The translations under genes were made by a program, and so were the position numbers. Below, piece by piece: positions 56,350 through 64,000 of a stretch of 64,000 bases of DNA (the first letter of the stretch is position 1; the number at the start of each line of letters is the position of its first letter). The notes under the pieces were generated by a model, which saw only the letters and a program-made list of their open reading frames with translations, was not told where the DNA came from and searched no databases. Origin of the DNA: Celoporthe dispersa (lineage: Eukaryota; Ascomycota; Sordariomycetes; Diaporthales; Cryphonectriaceae); contig WAID01000004.1 of the NCBI GenBank assembly GCA_016584495.1, forward strand, positions 2,294,001 through 2,358,000. The letters run 5' to 3'.

Positions 56350-58186
56350 ATGCCCCAAGCCAGCAGCCTCCCTGCCTGGAGCGAGCTCCAGCAGCACCGC
56401 GACACCGTGGGCAAGAGCTTCGTCCTCAAGGAAGCCTTCGCGTCCGACCCCAAGCGTTTCGAGAAGTACACGCGGACCTTCACCCTGCCTGCGTCCGTCT
56501 CGTCCTCCGGCCAGCCCACCGAGATCCTCTTCGACTTCTCCAAGAACTTCCTTACCGATGACACCCTCGACCTGCTCGTCAAGCTGGCCGAGCAGGCCGG
56601 CGTCGAGAAGAAGCGCGAGGCCATGTTCGCTGGTGACAAGATCAACTTCACTGAGGACCGTGCTGTATACCATGCTGCCCTGCGAAACGTTGGGCTCGAG
56701 GGTAAGCCCTGGGACATGAAGGTTGATGGTGTCGACGTCATGGGCACCCAGGGTGGCGTGAACGAGGTGCTGGCGCACATGAAGGAGTTCAGCGCCCAGG
56801 TCCGCAGTGGCGAGTGGAAGGGCTACACGGGCAGAAGCTGACCAACATCGTCAATGTTGGCATTGGTGGTTCTGACTTGTGAGTGCATTATCTATGGCTC
56901 CTGCTGCGCGTGTCGTGGGGGCAACCTGCGCAAGCTGCGGAGGGACTAACAGTCATGAACAGGGGCCCAGTCATGGTCACTGAGGCGCTCAAGCACTATG
57001 GTGCCAAGGACATGACCCTCCACTTCGTTTCCAACATCGACGGCACCCACATGGCAGAGGCCCTTGCCCACTCCGACCCGGGAGACCACCCTCTTCCTGG
57101 TTGCGTCCAAGACCTTCACCACCGCTGAGACCACCACCAATGCCAACACGGCCAAGACATGGTTCCTCGAGAAGACCGGCGGCAAGGGGGAGATCGCGAA
57201 GCACTTTGTGGCCCTGTCCACCAACGAGCCCGAGGTCACAAAGTTCGGTATCGACTCGAAGAACATGTTCGGCTTCGAGAGCTGGGTCGGCGGTCGCTAC
57301 TCGGTCTGGAGCGCCATTGGCCTGTCCGTTTCTCTGTACATCGGATACGAGAACTTTGAGAAGTTCCTGGCTGGCGCACACGAGATGGACAAGCACTTCC
57401 GTACCGCCGCGCTGAAGCAGAACATCCCCGCCCTTGCTGGCCTGCTGAGCGTGTGGTATGGTGACTTCTACAGCGCGCAGACGCACCTGGTCGCTCCGTA
57501 AGTTAGGCTGTCCCTTGGGCTTGTCCATGCGGTGTGCTGACAGAACAAACAAATGAAGGTTTGACCAATACCTGCACCGCTTCCCTGCCTACCTGCAGCA
57601 GCTGTCCATGGAGTCCAACGGCAAGACCATCACCTCCGACGGCTCCCCTGCCAAGTACACTACCGGCCCCATCCTCTTCGGCGAGCCTTGCACCAATGCT
57701 CAGCACTCTTTCTTCCAGCTCGTCCACCAGGGTACCAAGCTGATCCCGACGGACTTCATCCTGGCGGCCAAGTCGCACAACCCCATCTCCGACAACCTGC
57801 ACCAGAAGATGCTTGCCTCCAACTACCTGGCCCAGGCCGAGGCCCTGATGGTCGGCAAGACGGCTGAGCAGGTCAAGGCTGAGGGCACTCCCGAGAACCT
57901 GGTGCCGCACAAGGTCTTCTTGGGTAACCGGCCAACCACGAGCATCCTGGTCGGCGGACACATCGGCCCTGCTGAGCTAGGTGCGCTGATTGTCTACTAC
58001 GAGCACCTGACCTTCACCGAGGGCGCCGTCTGGGATATCAACTCGTTCGACCAGTGGGGTGTGGAGCTGGGCAAGGTCCTGGCCAAAAAGATCCTCAAGG
58101 AGCTCGACGAGTCCGGAGACGGCTCTGGCCACGATGCGTCCACCGGTGGTCTCATCGGCGCATTCAAGAAGTACTCCAGCCTGTGA
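56350..58186 (+). CDS. PGI1: Glucose-6-phosphate isomerase (two single-base frameshifts)
   Basis: Glycolytic interconversion of glucose-6-phosphate and fructose-6-phosphate. Exons 56350-56878, 56963-57497 and 57559-58186. It starts MPQASSLPAWSELQQHRDTV. The first frame break is at 56830-56832: one missing base changes WKGYTG to a stop instead of KLTNIVNVGIGGSD. The second is an extra G at 57080-57082 after HSDP, before ETTLFLVASKTFTTAET. With both corrected the length is 1,692 nt, 563 residues, the normal size. PGI signature 1 is WVGGRYSVWSAIG, signature 2 is FDQWGVELGKVLAKK, and the catalytic-site GEPCTNAQHSFFQLVHQG is intact. It is a single-copy essential enzyme in most fungi, so both breaks are probably base-calling errors. 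Confidence 0.95.
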
Positions 58187-58536
58187 GCGCGGCGGTTTGT
58201 GCAACTCAGCCACGAGTTTCTCGGAACGCAAATGGATATGAGAGAGCGTTTGTCAAGTAATGAAAATATGAATATATACACACATCAGAATCGAATGGCG
58301 CCCCCATAGACCAGTCCGACATGGGACTCATCCAAGGAGATGTATGCATCTTCAAAGCGAGTGTTTTCCTTACAAAGCGTCTTTCCTTTATGAAGTCTCC
58401 CTCCTTTCTTCTTTTTTTCTCTCGACTTTTATTGAGCTTGCGTTTTCGTCGGCCATCAAAGTGAGCCTCAACAATATCCCGCCTCAGCTCCAACCACCCT
58501 ATTCCCCCAGAACCGAAGCCCACTACCCAAGCCTGC
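58187..58536. other. Convergent 3' intergenic gap GPI / cutinase-like gene
   Basis: 350 bp between two stop codons, holding the two 3' UTRs. Nothing else was recognised. Confidence 0.6.
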
Positions 58537-59603
58537 TTAGAACAGTTTGGCCGACGAACCAGAACATCCTCCGATCTTGTCGATGGTATAACTAGTCGCA
58601 GCATCACCGTACTCGGTAATATAGCCCTCGTGGATGATTAAAGCGTCGTCCGATGTGCCTTTGTCGCAGAACTCGTCACCGCTGTCGCAGTAGCTGATCA
58701 GGTTTGAGGCGATGGGGGCACAGGCACTATTGTCTTGGCGGGGGAAATACTGATATTTTGTTTCCTGGTTGTCAGTATTGTAGGCTGGTGCTGCCAGGCG
58801 GAAAAAAGAGTGATACTTGCGCTGACGTTGCTTGCGTTTCCGCGGTCCCACGATTCACCTTTGACGAAAGAAGGGTCGCCCATGAGGACGGCGGCGGCAA
58901 CTATATCATGCTCTTATCAGCCAAGATCAATCACCACCTCTGACCCATAACAGAAGCCCCAAGGGTGGAGGAACAACTTACGAGCACCCTCCACGGAAGA
59001 GGCATACGCGGTCGTCGAGGTGAAGCCAGATTCGGACGTGCCGCATAGGAAGTCGGCCGTCACCTGGGCGCCCTGGGAGTAGCCCATGAGGACGATCCTG
59101 CTGTTTGGGCAGCAGGTCTGGTAGGTCGTCACCATGTCGATGAGGTCGGAGACGCCCTCGGACTCGGACGAGACATAGGGTTCCAGGAGAGCGGGGTCTG
59201 TTTAGGGGTGGGGGGTAGTTCAGCATTCTCTTTCTGCTTCTCGAATGATTCTTCCACACACACACACACACACAAGGCAAGAGGAGGGGAGGGGGAGAGT
59301 GGAAGACGGAAATAAAACCAAGGTTTGGTTCTTTTTGCTAAAGCTAGAACCAAGTCTTGGGCAATAATTCTCACAAGGGTTCGCAGAGATGTCAGAACCG
59401 GGGCAGGCTTCGACGACAGCGTCCGCGACGGCGCCAATGATTCCGGTCCCAGGGGCTTCGGTGGAGGCCCGGGAGACGATGATGTGGGCGGCTCCTGTGG
59501 ACGGAACGCAGGTGATGCTACTGCAGGAGGCGTTGGCAGCGCGAGGGAGCACGCTGGCCTGGGTAGTGGCCAGGAGGCAGAGGAAGGTGGTTTGAAACTT
59601 CAT
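58537..59603 (-). CDS. Secreted cutinase / acetylxylan esterase (CE5), likely with a GC-AG intron
   Basis: Extracellular serine esterase of the cutinase fold. Exons 59603-59375, 59197-58982, 58900-58821 and 58749-58537; 245 residues. The signal peptide is MKFQTTFLCLLATTQASVLP. Conserved parts: IIVSRASTEAPGTGIIGAVA, NPYPALLEPYVSSESEGV, nucleophile GYSQGAQV, LMGDPSF, an Asp region YCDSGDEFC and His in IHEGYITEYG. Paired cysteines suit disulfides. The third intron starts with GCAAGT at 58820, ends ATATCAG at 58750 and keeps frame; a GT alternative (GTCAGC three bases earlier in coding direction) also keeps frame but is a poor donor. Intron 1 (59374-59198) contains a (CA)10 microsatellite. Confidence 0.9.
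59255..59274. repeat. (CA)10 microsatellite in an intron
   Basis: Ten CA units inside intron 1 of the cutinase-like gene; length may vary between strains. Confidence 0.95.
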
Positions 59604-62600
59604 ATTGACAATGGTTGACAGGACGCTGACTTTGGGGAGTGGTTCCGGATGGTAAAGCCCTCAGCGTCTTGGTGATGGAGAAAGTTGTGGCGTTGTCGTC
59701 AGTCCTTCCCGCCTTTGTGCTCGGCTTTATATATTATGACAGGCTTGTCTGATGATGGGAGAAGAGGAGAAGAAGCCGAGGTTATCAGTTTCCTGAAAAG
59801 CGTTCTTGACCAGACGACATCGACGCCGAGGTTTGTCTTGAACCAAGGCTCATGCCAGAAGGGCTCGTCACTCCTATACACCACGGCATGCTAGTTCGAC
59901 TCTGGTGCAGGGCTAGCAGTCGAGGACGTCAAGGTTGTTCGACGGCATTCAGGTTGTTGATTTGTCGAGTCTCCCTTTCACGAACGAGAGACGGACGACC
60001 TCCATCCGAACGGAACTCCCCTACTGCCTTGATACCTCCCCGGTGGCTCGCAGGTCTTGCTCCATCTAACCGAAAGCCGGCTGTCAGCTCGTGCTAGCCA
60101 AACTACAGGAGGAGAAACATCGAGGTAGGCTTGCACAGCCTTGATCGAGCCCGAGGACCCTCCTCATATTGATGACCTGCCACTCTACATATAAGCCGAG
60201 GATCATGTCACAGTATGACAGCAAGGATACTTAACGAATTGCCAGACACCTCAGCAAGTTGGATCTGTTTTTTGAGATGAACGATGGTGGTCCACGACTC
60301 TCAACCTTCGTGACAAAGACCGTATGTGGTTAGACTCCCCATGATGTGGACTATAATAGTAGTGGGTTAGGTGAATTTGCCTCCTCTTGGGGCCTAACAC
60401 TAGGGGACTCGCTTTTCACCCACAGTACAACAAGTTGAAAATATAGTACTATTGTCCAGGTACTCGGATCAAGCACCCAGTACACACCTCCAGGATGTCG
60501 TGTAGTGGTGGCCCAATGCTATATAACATGACCCAATTTGTCCCGAGCCTCGGCATGTCGCACGGTATGATGTAGTATTCAATGTTCGGGGGTCAGCGCC
60601 CCTCCCGTTGTCAGGTAGTATGATGCTACCGACTATATGCATAGAACATGGAGGGTGATTTTGGTGGCCGAGACTTGTCTGTCTTGTCCACAAGGCTTGC
60701 GTATTATCACCCCCTTAACCCCCCTCCAGGGCTGTGCGAGCACGATTCTGCGTGGGTCGGCATCATGAGTCGATGTCCTCACAGTTTCTCTCCAACGTCC
60801 AACTACGGGGCTACTGAATACTACTGTTCCCAAAAGGTCATACCTATAACTAGAAACATGGGGACGAAATCACAAGTATCACGGGGCAAGCCGAGCATCA
60901 ACCTGGACCGGTATGCAAGTGGCGTGCGTGGCGGCCGCCTGCTGCGGAGTAGTCCTTTGTGCCTCAGGATCCTGTCGCAAGTATTATTTTTTTTTCCGGA
61001 ACGGAGGGCTGTACACATACCAGCCAGTACAAGAAGAAGGCCTTATTATGAGGGAAGAATGTGCCCTTTGGAGACGCTGGCACGTCCTATATCCCGCGGT
61101 TCTGGCAACACCATAAAGTAAATTACACAAAAGCTGCAGGGCTACACCACGAACAAATCCGTCGCGGACTTGGCGGACACACATGAACGCACAAATGGCT
61201 AAGAAATGTTGCAAGAAAACGAGGATTGTCTACCGTAGCAGGCCAAATGCCGGATAGAGGAGATGGGTGAGACATATCTGCATATCATCAAGATCATGTG
61301 CGCAGACCCCGGCGCTACCGCTGATAATTACGATCGAGTGGATGATTTTTACAACCGTACACTCTTTCTTCAATGTGCGTTTGCCTGAGATGCAGATTGA
61401 GCACGATGTGGCCTGGTGGAAATAACGAAGGTGCGGTTGGGATAGAGCACGACAGTTGGTACGGGACATGAGGTACCACTTCATCCTTGGGGAGTTCTGC
61501 CGGGTGAGATCCTATACAGCTGTTGGTGATTTCCTCGTGCAATGCGTGACTGGAACCATGCGAGTTAGTCACCCGCCGATGCTGCAGACTTTCCTAACTA
61601 TTTAACATGCTATCTCACTGGATAATAATACTTATCTCCCGAGAAACGGTTGTGAGGGCTGACGAGATCCCTCCTGCCTCTGCATCGGTCGTACAGTGTA
61701 ACTTATCTAGACGTTTCAGTGGTCGACTTGTCGATTTAAACGCCTCTGAACGGATGGTGTCTACCGCCTCTGAAGTCCCGCGAGGCAGAATGGACGGCCA
61801 CCTTCCATACGCTCTCTCTGTGCCGCCATATTGGAGGATAGATCTCAATCTAGGACTTGAAGATGGCGGGCTCGAGGCAACCAAAAGCTGTTCATCCATG
61901 GGACTGTAACCCGCGATGAGGTGCGAGCAACAGACTTTGTACCTGGCCAGCATCTTAAAGGCAACTAAATTACCGCACAGTAGGACGATGACAGCATCAG
62001 ATCATCCTTTCCCACCTACTAAGTACCTGGCTTGCGCCCTCGCCCTCGCCCTGTCTTGGCCCCTGCAGATAATTACAGTTACCGCCCCTTCCGACGAGTC
62101 GATCTCCCAGATTCACACCATCTCAACAAGGCGAACTCGAACCTTGTCTCTTGCCCGACCTGCCGACTCGTCCACTGTTGTAAGGCCCAAGAGAGAAAAA
62201 AAAGAAGGGAAAAAAAAAGAACGCTTGTCAGCTGCCTGTCGTTCGAGCAGAGGCCAATCACCCGGCCGGGAGGGGCACACGTTGGAACCGCCCGGGTATA
62301 CCATAGTATGTGCCGACCCGGGTCCCCAGCCAATAGTATAATACCGTTGGCACACAAGGGCCCTGCGGCTTCTTTTGAGAGGCTCTGCGGAGGAGGGGCA
62401 AAGGTCGGGGAATCAATATTTACTATGCAGTGCAACCACTGCTTGCGGTTACCAGAAAACGTCTTATCAGTTAGCGCTCGTGTACAGAAGGGGGGGAAAA
62501 CAGAGGCATGAAGCAGAGCGGACCAAGGTACATCGTACACATTGGCATCGTGCTGCAGTGAAGCCTCCCGTCCGTCCCGTCGTTGCCGCATTTACACATT

Positions 62601-63355
62601 CTTCTTTCTGTGTGTGCGTGAGAGAGACAAGAGGCGGATCGCTTTTCCCTTTATTTTCTATTTCTTTTCTGTCTCGCCCTGGCGATTCCGAAAGGGCTGC
62701 AGCAGGATACTACTACAGTACAGTAGTAATAGGTAAGATAATCGAGTCACGGCCCGTTCACATGATGATCTGTGCTTGTCCCAAGGCCTGCAGACGGCCC
62801 CACGTGGAGCCTTCGTTTGGCGAAATTTCTCGAGGTTTCCGTCCCCCTCTCTTCTAGACCAAAGAGGTCTCCACCTCATACTTGGGACTTGGGGGGGGTG
62901 GGGCCATTGCTTATATGCATTGTAGTAATGGTAGATGCTGGGTCTGGCAGGCGACTTGTTTCGAAATATGCTCGCCGGGATCACTGGTTGCGTCTTTGGG
63001 CTGCAGGTCTAAGAAATGCCGCCCCTTCAAATCAGAGAGGGTTCCGGGGACGCATGTGCTCGCTTCTCCTCTTGGGCCTGGACGGGTAGGTTGGGAGTTT
63101 GATGTGAGGGAGAGAGCAGCAGGCCGATCGCTGTGTTATCGATTATCGTACTTCGCAATATAAGATAACATCATACGCCTTGTCTTTTTATCTCCTGGAC
63201 CACCGCGAAGCGAGATCACTATAGTCACATCCACCTTCGCCAGCGATTCCGACACGCGGTTCTTGGAGAAAAATTCTGGGGCCAACTATAGGTATCTGCC
63301 CGTGCGCTTAGGGGTAGGCCCTCCTCGTCAAAAAAGAAGAAGACCAACACCTAAG
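59604..63355. other. 3.7 kb gene-poor region
   Basis: No open frame here shows a family motif or plausible exon chain. The composition is ordinary, not RIP-like. Short homopolymers occur (T-run near 60986, A-runs near 62198-62218). A few CT-rich pieces near 62590-62680 could be leader sequence. No tRNA, rRNA or repeat was seen. Lineage-specific small secreted proteins or non-coding RNAs cannot be excluded. Confidence 0.5.
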
Positions 63356-63841
63356 ATGGCTCTCCTCGCAGCCTCAACCACCACCACCACCACCACCACC
63401 ACCACAAAACCCACCCTAGAGTGTTCCTCCCTGCGCACACGCGAGCAGTCCGAACTCGCCCACAGATATGCACTCAGGCTCGGCCGCGCACTCCCCTACT
63501 CGAACGCCCTCAGATCAGCCCTCTTCGACCTGACCCGGCAAGTTTTCCAGATCAACCGTCTCGCCCTGACATACCTGCTCTTCGGCTGCAGCGTCGCAGC
63601 GCTCCAGACCTTCCTGGTCACCAGGGCATTCGCTATGGCGTCTGCGTCTGGACTTTACAAACTTGCCGGGTCCGTATGGGATTCCAAATCCGCGCGCCGG
63701 CTGCGCAAGAAACTAGAGTTCGAATTCTTCGTGCTCATCCTGGGGTGCGGGAATGGCTTCTGCCTCGTGATCTTCTGGCCGGGCTGGATGCTTGTCGGCT
63801 TCGCCTATCTCGTCTACCTGATGTTGTCATGGGCAGGTTGA
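63356..63841 (+). CDS. Hypothetical two-TM protein with poly-Thr N-terminus
   Basis: Unrecognised 161-residue protein. The ATG at 63356 (aagATGg) starts MALLAAST, followed by a run of threonines encoded by an (ACC)9 repeat (63377-63403). A polar helical stretch with REQSELAHRYALRLGRALPY follows. Then come hydrophobic segments INRLALTYLLFGCSVAALQT and FFVLILGCGNGFCLVIFWPG running into WMLVGFAYLVYLMLSW near the C-terminus. The coding frame extends 31 codons upstream of this ATG, but that part is low-complexity. No function can be proposed. Confidence 0.6.
   Translation: MALLAASTTTTTTTTTTKPTLECSSLRTREQSELAHRYALRLGRALPYSNALRSALFDLTRQVFQINRLALTYLLFGCSVAALQTFLVTRAFAMASASGLYKLAGSVWDSKSARRLRKKLEFEFFVLILGCGNGFCLVIFWPGWMLVGFAYLVYLMLSWAG
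63377..63403 (+). repeat. (ACC)9 trinucleotide repeat, coding
   Basis: Nine ACC units encode consecutive Thr residues in the small two-TM protein. Copy number is probably polymorphic. Confidence 0.9.
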
Positions 63842-64000
63842 GAGCACACCTTGGCAGAGCCGACTTTCCTGTCATTCGCATGCTCCCAGGAGCTAACCAC
63901 CAACCACGATCGCTTATTCGACTGTGTCGCAATAATTAAACCCCCACCCCCTCTTCCCTGAGCGAAGCATGTGTCGACGAGACAGGTTCACCCCGAGAAG

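Noticed and set aside
1..64000. CRISPR arrays, tRNA or rRNA genes
   Set aside because: No regularly spaced repeats and no convincing tRNA box A/B pairs were seen by eye; the sequence is nuclear fungal. A tRNAscan run would be decisive for tRNAs.

Overview
This window comes from a filamentous ascomycete (Pezizomycotina, probably a Sordariomycete). The genes have short 45-110 nt introns with GTRAGT-type donors and CTRAC branch sites. The gene set is typically fungal: ERG28, ADA2, YPK1, a 14-TM MFS transporter, GH2 beta-mannosidase, a cutinase-like esterase and a DUF7708/NACHT STAND protein. One extremely AT-rich block looks like repeat-induced point mutation (RIP). No strain or species can be named from the sequence alone. 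All gene models were built by hand from reading frames, splice sites and remembered family motifs.

Layout. 1-10 kb is housekeeping: NUP170 (partial, -), a divergent 3-ketoacyl-CoA reductase/ERG28 pair (both ER lipid enzymes), galactose-1-phosphate uridylyltransferase (-) and ADA2 (+). 10-19 kb holds a CHIP-like TPR/U-box ligase (-), a 3 kb gene-poor gap, an unknown cysteine-containing 558-aa protein, a PEP mutase/phosphonopyruvate hydrolase-family enzyme, and an alpha/beta hydrolase flanked by a degenerate 74-bp direct repeat. 19.6-34.4 kb is the accessory heart: an NLR-like protein (DUF7708-NACHT-two C2H2 fingers, -) sits head-to-head with an SNF2/RAD5-like helicase gene (+). The helicase gene is split by a 7,063-bp Ty1/copia LTR retrotransposon (26642-33704, minus orientation) with 157-bp LTRs and a GTTCA target duplication. 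The interior is heavily RIP-mutated. Joining the helicase across the insertion restores one reading frame of 1,001 codons, apart from one TAA at codon 165.

34.5-64 kb returns to ordinary genes: secreted gamma-glutamyltranspeptidase, secreted GH2 beta-mannosidase, a 2EXR/F-box-like protein, a four-TM protein, a membrane-anchored M24 Xaa-Pro peptidase, a DHA14 MFS transporter, an SDR, YPK1-type AGC kinase, glucose-6-phosphate isomerase, a CE5 cutinase/acetylxylan esterase and a small two-TM protein. A 3.7 kb gap without a recognisable gene lies between the last two.

A cross-cutting feature is that seven otherwise well-conserved genes (GALT, ADA2, the NLR, beta-mannosidase, the 2EXR gene, YPK1, GPI) need in total eleven single-base corrections, almost all at short homopolymers, to keep frame. 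Because several are housekeeping genes, base-calling error is more likely than decay. The stop codon and retroelement insertion in the SNF2 gene are a different kind of damage and look biological. I found no CRISPR array, tRNA, rRNA or secondary-metabolite core gene.
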